DNA of 64,000 bases. It comes from Helianthus annuus (lineage: Eukaryota; Streptophyta; Magnoliopsida; Asterales; Asteraceae). How positions within the stretch are numbered: the stretch's first letter is position 1; every line of letters starts with the position of its first letter. Shown one piece after another: positions 43,001 to 55,188 of the stretch. The position numbers were made by a program, and so were the translations under genes. The notes beneath the pieces were generated by a model, which had not been told where the DNA came from, made no database searches, and saw nothing but the letters and a program-made list of their open reading frames with translations. The stretch is from the NCBI RefSeq assembly GCF_002127325.2, contig NC_035446.2, positions 161,231,878 through 161,295,877 on the forward strand. The letters run 5' to 3'.

Positions 43001-46000
43001 GCTTGGTATCAGAGCCATAACTACACGGAATTAGGAAAAATTGCCATGCTTTTACATAGTCTATAGCTATAGAGCTTTATTTTTATGTTTTGCTTGAACT
43101 ACTTGCATGCTACTTTATTTGCTCCTTAATTATTCTCTTTTGATGTTTTAAACATATATGACACTTATGTGTTAATACTTGACATACTATTCTCATGTGT
43201 TAATACTTGTCTTATTATGCATTAATACTTGTTTTTATTGTTCTATTCATCATGTGCTATTCTTGATATGCTTTCTTATGTGTTTATACTTGTTTATTTA
43301 TTCCTCTAACTTACGCCTTTCCTAAGTCTTTTTATTCGATTTATACTAAAATCGAAACCACTCGTAATACACAAATGAGACGACTTCACCAAAATAGGCG
43401 TGAAACCCACAATTTGGTGGACAACTCTCAATCCATCTACTTTTTTTTACATGAAATTCCCATCAAGTTAGGAGTTAAATCCTCACCTTGATGGGGAAAT
43501 TCAAATTTCAAAATTCTTGTGGACGCTCGTCAAAGTGTTGAAATTAAATTTTGACCCGACGAGTACCAACCACACTTAGGATACGAAATCGTCAAGTTAG
43601 GGGTGAAACCCGCACCTTGTCGACTAGTTCCCCTCCTCTATTTTTCATAAATCCCGCCAAGTCCCGAAATTTTGATTGATTTGGGACATGTAGTAACCGG
43701 AAGGGTAAATACCGTTAACCGACTTGTCGGCGAGAGTATTTTACCTATTAGGCCAAAGCATGTTCCTCAAATTCAAAAGACTTTTTGACCACTTTGGTTA
43801 GTCAAAGTTCCGTTTTGGAACCATCCAAATTTTAATCAAACATGTGTTTCTATTATTTATCTTATACGATGCAATCTTTCAAATTCAAACTTATTTTCGA
43901 TATTCTCTTTTCACACACACAACATATTAAATCATTTCATACATTTATACATATGCATGATTTCATAAAATTTTATTTATATTTCTTATAACAACAAATG
44001 GAGACATATCATCAAGATAGGAGTGAATTCCTTACCTTGACGATTAACTCCACTCCCTCTTTCTTAAAACAACCTCACCAACGAGTTAGGGGTGATTCCC
44101 TTACCTAGGTGACCGTTACCAAAAATTTTCCTTCAAAATATCTTATTATGCAAACCCGATCATGTTTTATACCTAAATCGTTTATCATTATTCAAAATAC
44201 CTACTTATACCGATTTCAAAATACATTATTTTATTAAACGTACTTCTTATCCTATAATCTATTTTCACTCAACTCATATACACGAGATTTTTAATCATGT
44301 ATTAAAACATTTTATTACCCGAATTCGAAAACCTTACGAAATGCTACCTATCAATTTAATCGGTCCAATGAATCTCTTGCCCATGAACTTCATATTCGAC
44401 TTAATCACTAAAACACACACTTACGTTATACCACCATACTAAAGACTTTCATTCTCAACCGAAACTCAAACCAACTTTCTTGTATACTTATAAGATCTTA
44501 TAGATATTATATGATCATTTTACCAAAGACTCTTTTCAACATCAACGAATCATTTGTTAAAACTTTTTTTTTAATAATCACTAAGTCCATTTTGCTAAAT
44601 TTCTTTTCTAAGGATCAACGTTTTCATAAGAACCTCCAAAATTCAAAATGTCTTGCTTTGATGCAAATGAAACAAACCTATTATCTCCGAAAACCTTTTT
44701 CTACACCGCTTAATTTGTCTTTCAAATTTCAAAACACGTGGGCTAGGAGACTTCATGAGGACTGACAATCTTCAACATACGTAAACTTTTTAAAACAAAA
44801 GTAGCATTTCCATTTATTACAAAACACATTATGCATACCCAATGAATACTTTATATCGCCTTGCATTTACAAACTATATTCTACCTTCCAAATCAAACTC
44901 GATCTATTTTGATTCAATAAACTCAACATTTCGCTTAAACAACCATACATGTAATTCATCATACACAATTTAATCGATACCTCGTGACGAAATTGCTTAT
45001 ATCATTCGTTTTACATATTCAAATTTCTCGAGCGTTTTATATGTCCAGATTTGTTATGCTTCAACATACACTATATACGTAATTTTTATTATTCGTACTT
45101 ACACTTATACTCATACGTTTTATGCTTATACTTACACTCATACGTTTTATGCTTACACTTATACCCATACTACTCGTATGTTTTATGTCTTTACTCATAC
45201 TTACCTGAATATTCATACTTAAACTTATATTATGCTCATACTTTCATTCATACTCATGATTCATACATACGTATCTGTGCGCGAGTGGAATCCGAGGGAT
45301 TCGCTTACGTGGGTCCCATATATACTTAAGCATGGACTTGCTTATATACTACATTCTTATACGTACTCATTCATATTTTCAAATACCTTAATTCATATGC
45401 AACTAGTACAAGCTGTGCAGATCATGCGATGATCCGTATAATCGCGGGTGCACACGGGGTTATAGTGATAAGCGCATGAGAACCGTAGAGTGTACTGCTG
45501 TATATGGTAAGACACGGAACGTAACATGACACCGGATACGAAATAGACGTAATATGGTCAAAACATGGTGGATACGCCGCTGGTACTTCCTATATATAAG
45601 TGTTTTCACCATGTTACCAAACTTTCGTAAAACGTGCTATGAGAAATTTAGTGTTTTGCAGACCTTGGACCTAATACAAATTTTAGACAACTCACAAACG
45701 CATTATACCCGATTATCCATGACGAGACCTCATTCTTAACACCTCACCTTTGTCTATCCGATACTTATACTATTCTGATACTCGTAATTCGCCCATTAGA
45801 TCAATCGTCCACTTTTCATATCTCCCATTTTCTCCATTATCCTTGTCCTTATTCGAACCCTGTTTACAATCAAGTCTGTTTAAACGTTCGAATCCTAACT
45901 TATCTCCTTACCTTAAAACTATCTTCCTATTCTTGTACTAACATACTTAGTAGACTGTTATCACTTTATTTTAAAAGTACCAAACCTTTTCATCCCTCTC

Positions 46001-46397
46001 AATAAACAATTTTTACGAATGTGTGATTTTATACTATCCTTAAAAACTTCCTATGTAAACTACCCCACTTTCCATCAAAATACAAACCGTTTCGTACAAA
46101 ATCTTCCTTCTTAATACGACACATTTTTAATACATCTCCAATTTAAGTTATTCAAACTTGCTTACACTCGCTTTACCTATATACGCACCTACACGTTTTT
46201 AATTATGTTTGGTACCTCAAATTATTTTGGACAAAACGAACTCCTTTGCAAACCCATCTTGTCATTCCTCAAAATTTCGTACTTTTTACGTTTAAAAAAT
46301 TTTCGAGTCTCAATTTTAATCACCCTTTTTGCTAAGACTCTTTCAAGTCTTCCTCTTAAATAAATTTCGGGACGCAATTTCCTAAAGGAGAGGAGAC
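43001..46397 (+). other. Non-coding interior of element D
   Basis: TGGTATCAGAGCC at 43004-43016 is the primer binding site, 3 bp inside the LTR. Five motifs like those of element E lie at about 43386, 43461, 43591, 44010 and 44076. At 45085-45260 CTTATACTCATACGTTTTATG-like units repeat. Frames up to 92 codons reflect such repeats, not proteins. A purine tract ends the region. Confidence 0.7.
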
Positions 46398-48446
46398 TAT
46401 AATGCCTCGCTTTTTGCAGCTTTCTGTTTTAAGAAAGTTCATCTTGTAATTCTATTTTTGGAAACCGGTTTCCTTTGTAATCGTATTTCGTTTCAAGCTA
46501 TTGTAAATCTGAGACTTGATCGTAATGAAAGGAATCTTTTATATGAAATATACATCGTTTATACATTATTTATACATTGATACATACGTTTGTTTGACAC
46601 ATGATTCGTAATTCGCATAAACATAAGCTTAACTCGTAAACAATGATCGTGTATTCGTAATCCCTAAATCTTCATACATTCAAACACTTGGTTATTCGAT
46701 TATAAGATTAAGTTGTATGTTTTTTTCACTTGATCATACCAAACTATAAACCATACATACTTGTTACATTTCATGTGTTATACACACCTATGTTTTCACA
46801 CTTTTTGCTAAATTAAAACATGTTATTTATGCATTTTGGACCTTGTTACAAGTTACATACATACTAGACACCATGTAACACTTTATTAAACATCTTCTAA
46901 TGTCAAAACAATAAAATAAAACAAAAATTATAGGGCTGTTAACAGCCTTGCATCAGCCCACTTAAATTCTTTGTTTTGAGTTATTCAGCCCACTAAACAC
47001 TTCCAAAGCCCAACCAAATGAAACCCTAATCCATCCCCTATATAACCCAAGCTTCCTCCAAGCATTTTTCACTCTCTAAACACTCTCCATTCACTCTCAA
47101 ACACTCCAAACCGTAGCTGACTTCTGAAGTTTGAGCAGATTGATACTACTTCACTAAAGTGAGCATAACTCACTCAATTCTTATCTGATTCACTCGATTC
47201 TTTTTGCTACTTATTTGTATTAACCTTAGATACGTTTTCATGGGTTTTCCCTAGAGAATCAGAGCCTGGAACGTTGCCAAAAGGGCTCCAAAGTTGGCTG
47301 ATTTTTCTGTTCATGTTTCAATCTTTGATAAACATGTTTAAACTTGAGGAAACTCATCTCAAACCTATGTCCTTATGCTTATAATCACATCTATGGTTAG
47401 TTAGGCTTAAAAACAAGGTTGAGACATTCAAAATCAGAGGATTAATCCTCACAAACTTTCTGTTTTGTTCAAGGGTTTAACCCGCAAGTGATGTTCAAGT
47501 TCAAGACTTGATGTAAGTGTGATTTAGGATTAACTTGGGTTGTCCTACATAAAATCCACACATTGCTTGATGATTTCTTATAGATTAGTGTTTAGCATCC
47601 TTGTATTACTTTTAGTTCATGACCCTCCTTGTATGTTCATAACATCACGTGTAGTGGTGAACACTTAGAGGTGCCTAAATGGAAGACTTTTCTTCCTACC
47701 TCCTACATGATTTCTATGACACTAAAGAGGTTCCTAAATGGAGGATTTATCCTCCTACCTCATGTTTGAACTATTGGACTTATTTATATATTACATAACC
47801 TAAATAATATCTATATATACTATTCAACATTCGAACCTTTGATGATGAATTTGTGTTCATTCGTCAAAGTACTAGAATTACACCATCTATGACCATACAC
47901 TTGTTATGACTCTAATGGACCTTTGATCCATGAAATCCTACAAACTCTTTTGGAGTTTTAATAGTGTCAAGAACATGTGCTATGTGTATAAGATGATTAG
48001 TTTTCATATACTTACTTTTCATACACTTTAAACTCCATACTAGTGGACACTAGAGTTGATATATTGTTATGCATGATAGTTTGACCTTGTATACCAAATG
48101 CTATGTTGGATTAAAAATACTTTTTATACGCATGACACGAGTTTAAAACTTGTGTACTCGCCAATACCTTTGTATTGAACTACACCATTAAAACATGTTG
48201 CAAGTTTAGCGTTGATGTTGGTGATGCATGGAATCTAGTAGGATGCTTAGATACACACTTTAAATCTTGTATTCTTATTGTATTGTATTTCATTATTCAT
48301 GTTGTATTTGTTTCAAATCCTTGTAATTGACTCTTTAGAAATGAAATGAAAATTTATTTAAATACTTGTCACATATAGTGTTATGAAGTCTCTTGCAATC
48401 TATTTCGTCTCACTCCGATGTTTCCGCCATCGGTTGGGGTGTGGCA
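46398..48446 (+). repeat. 3' LTR of element D
   Basis: It begins TATAATGCCTCGC, homologous to TGTGACATCTCG of element E, so the standard TG has become TA. It ends GGTTGGGGTGTGGCA. It carries a deletion of about 360 bp at 48038 relative to the 5' LTR. Confidence 0.8.
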
Positions 48447-48667
48447 TATCCCGGAGATGTGACGTTTCACAAGGCGTCAAACATCAGGTTTCAAGCAACA
48501 CATCGATTCAAGAAGAGACGCAACGGTTTGCGAAGCACCTATTCGATTAGTATAAATAGGCTTAGAGTTTCAATTTTATTCAATTCATACGGAAAACACA
48601 ATCATTCTTATTCTTATTCTTGTTCTTGTTTCTTATAATCAATATCAATTGTGATCGGGGCCAACAA
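48447..48667 (+). repeat. Fragment of another LTR
   Basis: It has a TATA box (TATAAATAGG, 48551-48560), a C/T-rich leader with TTCTTATTCTTG repeats, and an LTR-like end GATCGGGGCCAACA at 48667, after which receptor-kinase flanking DNA resumes. The left part is lost where element D ends. Confidence 0.5.
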
Positions 48668-48944
48668 ATATATTAATAGAAATCAATACCCTATATCCAC
48701 CTGTAGCAAAATGAATCAATGTTGTGGGTATTCGGTGTTGACTTCTAATCAAATACTTGCTTGAATTATACTTCATTAACTTACTTTGTAAACTTAACCA
48801 AATCCCAGTTTGTTCTAGATTAAAAAGATGTATCTAGCCAAAGAAATTTTGATAAGAGAAACAATGGTAGTTGTATCCTCATAAATCACATTTGTATCGA
48901 CTAAAATTAAACAAATAAACATGGACACGTTCGTTCACCGTTCA
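48668..48944 (-). repeat. Duplicated 3'-flanking DNA of the receptor kinase (copy 2)
   Basis: It matches 18117-18400 (AGAAATCAATACCCTATAT, GTTCTAGATTAAAAAG, CAATGGTAGTTGTAT). The segment continues, with two insertions, to the kinase 3' end near 50081. Confidence 0.8.
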
Positions 48945-48970
48945 TATATATATATATATATATATATATA
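48945..48970. repeat. (TA)n microsatellite
   Basis: About 13 TA units, longer than the equivalent tract near 18391-18411. It is the insertion site of the foldback element that follows. Confidence 0.85.
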
Positions 48971-49326
48971 GGAGAAGGATCCGTTAGGAGCCACCCTTTA
49001 TTGCGAGAACCGCAAGAACCAATGTGAACACAACAAAAAATACCTAAAAATAGCTAAAAAACACACACATTTTTTTAATATTTTTTTATAAAAAATCGCT
49101 ATATTTCGTTACAAAAAAAATTAAAAAATTTTTTTGGCTACTAAAAGTAGGGATTTTAATTTAAAAAATATTAAAAAAAATTTGTATGTTTTTTAGAATT
49201 TTTTAGGTTTTTTTGGGGGTTTAGTTTTTAGCATTTTAGCTTGGGTGGGGGTAGGGGGCGGTTAGGTTTTTTTTAGGTTTTTTTGGTGTGTTCACATTGG
49301 TTCTCGCAATAAAGGTGGTTCTCGCA
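48971..49326. mobile_element. Foldback (MITE-like) element in the (TA)n tract
   Basis: The left arm has CTTTATTGCGAGAACC then AATGTGAACACA; the right arm is TGTGTTCACATTGG then TTCTCGCAATAAAG. The arms pair except for a 9-base repeat in the left arm. The middle is A/T-rich with G-rich patches and has no frame. The equivalent site in copy 1 (after 18411) lacks it, so it is an insertion. Confidence 0.75.
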
Positions 49327-49398
49327 TGAAGACATACATATTATTTGAAGACATGTCTCTTTAGTGTTTATTTCCTGTTTGTAAGTCGATAAGTTTTT

Positions 49399-49751
49399 GT
49401 TAGGTTATACGCACGAGGAAGCAACACTCACAAACAATTAATCTGTAGAAAATAAATGAACAAGAGAAGACAAGGATTTACGTGGTTTGGTCTGCTAACC
49501 TACGTTCACGGGCTACAACCAGGATATCTATTGTTTTCTGCCTCTCACCACTCGTGATGAGGATTTACAAGTACAAAGATCATATAAATAGAGATTACAA
49601 CAAGGGTTAGTAACTTGTTCCCAAAGAAAAGACTAAATGAGCTATAATTAAATGAAACAGGTCAGGTCACCAACTTAATTAGTCTGCTCCAAAATTGTCT
49701 TCTAATATTGAACCGGGCCCAACCCAAATCGAGCCTCCTCATAAACCCAAT
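49399..49751. mobile_element. Solo-LTR-like insertion in the kinase 3' flank
   Basis: Copy 1 reads AAGTTTTAACCCAATG without interruption (near 18456), whereas here TGTTAGGTTATACGC...AACCCAATA is inserted between AAGTTTT and ATTTTAACC. The left end, read on the minus strand, is a CCTAACA terminus. A TATA-like CATATAAATAGAG lies at 49585. The possible duplication is GTTTT/ATTTT with one change. Confidence 0.55.
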
Positions 49752-50681
49752 AATTTTAACCTAATGAATGATATACTTATAGACTTCAATGATTAGCAGG
49801 AAAAAAAAAGAACACAATGTGCTTGGACAGTTGGTATGTGTAAGGCTTTCAAACAAATCAAATCACTTCATTGAACTGTTGGAGCTCTATGTGCTGCAAA
49901 TCTGCCCAATTATTATAATGAACTCAGTGAAGTTGCAATTGATTGTAAGTTTTTTTAGAAGGTTTATACTTTAACAAATGATAATCTAACAATACCATCC
50001 GTACTTCGTCGACAGAAACTTAATTCAAGTAGAATCCAGATTTTTCGAATACCACTCACTGAGAAATGGACTTCTATGAAATTATCGAGCATCTACTTGA
50101 GAAACTGTGAATTCATTAACTGAACCCAAAGGTTGTGTCATGCTTGAGGATGACTCGACTTCATGCTTAGGCACTTCTGCATAATAGCCAGGTTGGTTGG
50201 GCACAGGCAGTGCACCCTCACCACCTAACATGTGAACCACAGAAGACATATTTGGTCTATCATCTGCATGGTGTTGTACACATGATAAACCAACATGTAT
50301 TGCCTGAAGCACTTCAGATGCAGTCCACGAGTCCCCTAAGGCCGCATCAACGAGTGCCAAGGGCTTGTCTTCCTTGTAGAGTCTCCAAGCCTGAACCATA
50401 TATATTAAAACTTAGGTTATTATCCAGTATCCCTTGATTACAAGATTATTTTCTTTTAACTCAACTTACATGCCTAAGAAGGTTATCCTTGTGACCTTGA
50501 TGAGTGAATCCTCTGTTTTTCTTCCCACTCACAATCTCTAGCACCAAAACACCGAAGCTAAACACGTCTGATTTTTCTGAGAGTTTCCCATTTGTTGCAT
50601 ACTCGGGAGAGATGTAACCCCTACAATACATTGGGAGCCAAGTAAATATTCAACATATAAGGTGTGAGTAATAGATAATTA

Positions 50682-50957
<276 letters not shown>

Positions 50958-52329
50958 TTACAGGGTTTAAGATTTAATCAAGTTTGTAGTCTTAGATAAT
51001 GTTGAGTGCCTAACCAAATAAGAAAAAGTCCAAGCTTTTGTTGGGCATGTATTCATAAATCAACATCATTTCATCTCCTTGAGCACAATATCCCACAAGT
51101 TTAACAAGGTTACGATGCTGAAGCTTTGCAATACACATGGCTTCGTTCTTGAACTCCACAAGTCCTTGCCTTGATGTCTTTGAGAGCCTCTTCACAGCGA
51201 TTTCTCCTCCCTCTTCAAGCACACCCTAAAGATCATGTTCTATCATTAATTGCAGTAAACTATTTGGATATGCTTTCTCAAATAAGACAAGATTTCATTT
51301 TTCATGCACTTTTGTGTGAATATAAATATGTAATTATCATTACAAAACAAGATTTATAAGTACATGTATTTAATACAAATTTTAACTTATCAGGAATATT
51401 TACCTTGTAAACTTCACTAAAACCTCCTTCCCCAAGCTTATTGTTGATTGAAAAGTTACCCGTCGCCTTAGCTATCTTATCCAAGCTAAATATTGGCAGC
51501 TCCAAATCTTGGTTCCCATCATCGTTTATGAAAGCTTATTTAATTATGAAAACAAAAATAATTCATTTTTTTCAGCATAGACTAAATCTATACAAAGAGA
51601 ACATATAAAGTGGCAGGTTCAATTTAAAACTAACTTTAAGTAGAGAACTGTGTGAGAGTTGTAGAATGTATTACGCTGTTCTCACAGTCTTGAATGTCTG
51701 TATAGCTATGGTGAAAAGCTTAGAACTTTCAAAGAAAAGTACTTGTTAAACTTACCTTCACCTTTTTGATCATGTGATTTCTTCTTCTTTCTCCAGGCAT
51801 ATAGTATGAATGCAAAGGTGATCAGAACTACCACAAATGCAATTGGCAAGGTCACTATAAGATGTGATTTCTTCTTGTGTCCTTTTCAAAAAACAAAATG
51901 TTAGTTATAAAATATCTTGCCCTGAATCATCTCCTTGCTCAGCCACTCTGGTGAAAGCTTATTCTCTACATGCTGTATCTATCATTGACTTGTTATTTCA
52001 TTCTCTTTGAGTCGTTGCTGCCTGATATACATATGAGAATGGTAGAAGCTTAGAGCTTAGAGCTTAGATTTTCTATTAGCTAAACATTATCTGTTTGCTA
52101 TATGTATGCTAATTCATCCCTTTAAGGCATTGTTTATTAGCCACTTTTCCGTTTCCTTGAAAGTTTCAGTTTCAACTGTAATCTGACTTCTTATATAAAT
52201 CAAATGTGTTCCTTTTATCCAATCAAATGCATAATTATATGAACAAAACGATTGTTAATAAACTTAAACACAATTACACATGATACTAACTTATTTTGAT
52301 ATTCTGGTCGATGACTTTTCTGTTGGTGT

Positions 52330-52729
52330 GAGTTTATGCTCGAGCTCGGCTCGCGAGTAAAACCTAAAGCTCGAGTTCGGCTCGCTTCGACTCGAACTAT
52401 TTTGAGAACAACCTTAAACGAGCTAAAAAGCTTGGCTCGAGCTCACTTCAACATTGCTTAAACGAGCCAAAGCTCGGCTCGAGCTCGGCTCATCAATGTT
52501 ATCATCATTATTAATATATTATATATAAAAAATTAAAATTTTGTTTGGGCTCGTTTAGGCTCGCGAGCCTAAACAAGCTTTGTAATTTAGGCTCGAGCTC
52601 GGGCTCGATAACAAAACGAGCTCTATTTCAGGCTCGAGCTCGGGCTCGTTAAGGCTCGACTTGTTCGAGCTTTTAACCGAGCCGATCACGAGTAGCTCTC
52701 GAGCCTCTGGGCTTGTTTACACCCCTAAT
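52330..52729. repeat. CTCGAGCTCGG-rich interspersed repeat
   Basis: GGCTCGAGCTCGGGCTCG-type words recur in both orientations over 400 bp, and the right edge reads GCTTGTTTACACCCCTA. I associate GGGGTGTAAAC ends with a widespread plant hAT-like non-autonomous repeat; that link is from memory. It is unrelated in sequence to the GGTACCG patches at 7369 but similar in style. Confidence 0.55.
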
Positions 52730-52917
52730 AATTTTCATCAAAACCAACCGAACTAGACTATGAACAATCTTTAAAAGCACAACATACTACAGGTTACATA
52801 CTTCAAAGGTAAGATTGTTATAATTTGACAATTTTATTTTTGACATCAAGAAAGACCAATAACTCAGTACTTGTATACACAAGATGTTATAACTTCAAAT
52901 AACTCATAATTTCTATC

Positions 52918-52946
<29 letters not shown>
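52918..52946 (+). repeat. Poly-A run of about 29
   Basis: An uninterrupted A tract. It could be the tail of a retroposed sequence, but no element body is clear next to it. Confidence 0.8.
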
Positions 52947-52948
<2 letters not shown>

Positions 52949-53389
52949 AATGATTTTTCTACCGTATCTCACATTAGTGCAAATTAATCTCCATTCTACT
53001 AACAGAAGGCTAAAACTCAGTTTAACATAACCTAAAACATCCGATTGTGCAAAAACAGTTAATCTAAACCCTAGACATGTGGCAAAATCGAATTCAATAA
53101 ACTCAATTAGGTGAAAACTAACAGTTGAAGAGCTTCGAGAAGAATCAAATAATGATGGTGTTAATCTTACACGAATATCATACCGATTATTCTATCTAAG
53201 GAGGGAGATTACCGGGAGATTCCACGCACCAGATTGATGTAACCGGAAGTGAAGAAGATGTTCGATTCCAGAAGTTAGAGAGTGAGAGGGGATGAAGAAG
53301 TTTGCGCCAAAATTGATCTATAATAACCGTACGTGAGATTTATTAGAATTGGAGGGTATTTTAGTAATTGACAGGGTATTCTCTCCTAA

Positions 53390-53545
53390 TCTCTCCAATT
53401 TGGGAGGATAAAGATACTACAAAAATTGTTCCCTTTTCCCTCCTTTCCCCTCCCCTCCCATCCTTAAAAAAATCTCGAGAACATGGTTTTCTCCTATTTA
53501 CATCTCCTTTCTTTCCCCTCCCCTTGTTAAATGAGACTCGGGACA
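53390..53545. other. Pyrimidine-rich block replacing the rest of the PAN exon
   Basis: The TCCCCTCCC and CTCCTTTCCCC stretches differ wholly from the exon beside them. The break at 53546 falls inside the PAN coding sequence, so this block is probably an insertion or a rearrangement junction. I could not identify it. Confidence 0.4.
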
Positions 53546-54235
53546 TTGTACTATTGTACCACACATTCCGTGAGTCAGGGAATTTTGCGTTGCTTAGCTT
53601 GCTGAACTTATGCCCAGTTTCACTATTCATGGGTATTTTGTGCTTACACCCATTTGACCAGTTATTAACAGACCATTCTTCTGGCACCTTAGGTTCAAAT
53701 CCTTCTAAACATGTACACACCGGGTAAGTACTGATGTTACAGTTTCCATAAGTACCGCATAGATTGTAACTTTTACACTCATCCTCGAAGGACGCCATAC
53801 ATCTCTCTGATGATTGATTACTAGTAATCCATACTAACTGTCGAAATTGGCCTTCGTAATTCAGTATCATCTTTGTAAAATATAAACTGTTTAATAAATT
53901 AAACATGATGTACATCTCTTTTTTTTTTTCATAAACAAATTTAAATTCAGAGAAGTTGATTTGCATCAGACCATGCATCCCAGTAAACCCCAAACCATTT
54001 GCAGATCCAACTCTTTGTTGCAAACTTTTTTCACCGTTCATATTATTGATATATAACTGCGGATATCCATTTATGTCCATGGAAACTGTATAAGAACCTG
54101 GTAAAGGATCATGACTATCCTTCCATGATGTCAGGTTACGCTGTATCCCCGTTACAAGGTCCACACCGATTTTCATTCCCGGTAACCAAGTGTTGCCAGG
54201 GTGATCGAAGCTTTGCCAGATGATGTCTCCAGTAA

Positions 54236-55111
54236 TGTTATTGAAGGGGTATGGCCCCAAAAAAGCCGCGCAATCCTTCATCAAGGCCGCGCGCCGGTCC
54301 ATATTCCTCATTCAACAATTTTCTTACTGGAAAACCTCGCGCGTGTACCACCACACCCCATGAAGAGGCGCGAGGTCCAGTCAGAAGAGAACTGCAATTC
54401 CGACACTTAGGAACCTGATAGAAGTCTTCACTACCTGTAAGCCCGCGCAACCCCCAGAAAGGTTGCAGCGCAAGTCCAGAGTAGGAAGGTACCAAAAGGT
54501 ACAAGTGGCAGGAAAAAGGAGCCAATGAACATTCTGCAGGCTCTGTTCAATCATGCGCCACGATCGTCTGACGTACAGAAAACGAGAAGTACTTAAGGAC
54601 GTCTATGTGGCACCAATCAGAGGCCAGAGACATCTGTCCCACGATCTCCACTTGTCTGCTGATGGCAGAAGGACAACAAGGCCGACAACAATGACACGTG
54701 GCTCCAATCAGGGCGTGCCAGCGCCGGAGAACTTCTAGAAGCCACTAACGGTCGACTCCAGTGAGACAGAGAGCATATCCGCTATGTTGTCGCTTACCGG
54801 CCCAAGGCCCATCAGCCCACCTCCTCTTACACCTCTCCGGCTATAAATAGAGACCTCACTCCACAGGTTAAACATTCCATTCCCTCTACTCTCACTCTTA
54901 ATACTTAATTATCCTCCCAAAGCAGTTGCTTATTCTCACGCCGGAGCCCGGTTAAGAGGGAAACCCCCATATTCCCCTCTTAACGAGTAACAGTGTTCTG
55001 TTTTGCAGGATTAGACGTCCAAGACGAAGCTCAGATCATTAGAAGATTAACCATTATGGTAGAAACATAAACCCAACTAATTTACCCCGTGATTAGTTTA
55101 GTGTTTCTTCA
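54236..55111 (+). repeat. 5' LTR of the Tat-like element
   Basis: It starts TGTTATTGAAGGGG, where kinase homology stops, and ends GTGTTTCTTCA before the primer binding site, 876 bp with TG...CA ends. It is richer in GC and in GCGCG words than the flanking gene. The TATA box is at 54842. The exact left end is inferred from the homology break. Confidence 0.75.
54842..54850 (+). promoter_or_regulatory. TATA box of the Tat-like LTR
   Basis: TATAAATAG is followed by a C/T-rich stretch (CCATTCCCTCTACTCTCACT). Likely start region for the genomic RNA. Confidence 0.7.
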
Positions 55112-55112
55112 T

Positions 55113-55126
55113 TGGCGCCCACCGGT
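55113..55126 (+). other. Primer binding site of the Tat-like element
   Basis: TTGGCGCCCACCGG follows the LTR end at once. TGGCGCC-type sites are usual for Tat and Athila elements, unlike the initiator-Met site of the Copia and LARD elements here. Confidence 0.7.
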
Positions 55127-55188
55127 TTTTCTACAACCACTTTCATCTTCTTTTTTCTGAGTTTTCGACACTTTTTCTTCCTTCGATC

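Larger units (their letters stand above)
29029..48446 (+). mobile_element. Element D: non-coding LTR retrotransposon (LARD-like), split by nested insertions
   Basis: The 5' LTR survives in two pieces (29029-29551 and 41427-43000). The interior is 43001-46397 and the 3' LTR 46398-48446. The two LTRs match over TATA region, body and end. The primer binding site is at 43004 and a purine tract AAAGGAGAGGAGAC precedes the 3' LTR. The 3.4-kb interior has no frame with gag or pol content, so D must have relied on another element's proteins. The 5' LTR is truncated at 29029, so no target duplication can be read; TATCC follows the 3' end. Confidence 0.8.
51882..53545 (-). other. Enlarged intron region of kinase copy 2 with insertions
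   Basis: The rest of the PAN domain and the normal first-intron donor are not found between 53545 and the transmembrane exon. The stretch contains a GAGCTCG-rich repeat (52330-52729), a long poly-A run and a pyrimidine-rich block. Confidence 0.6.

Noticed and set aside
45051..45329. Tyr/Leu-rich 92-codon frame in element D
   Set aside because: It is produced by the CTTATACTCATACG repeat; composition is explained by the repeat unit.
53368..53727. Plus-strand 119-codon frame
   Set aside because: It is the shadow of the EGF/PAN coding sequence of the kinase plus the pyrimidine-rich block.
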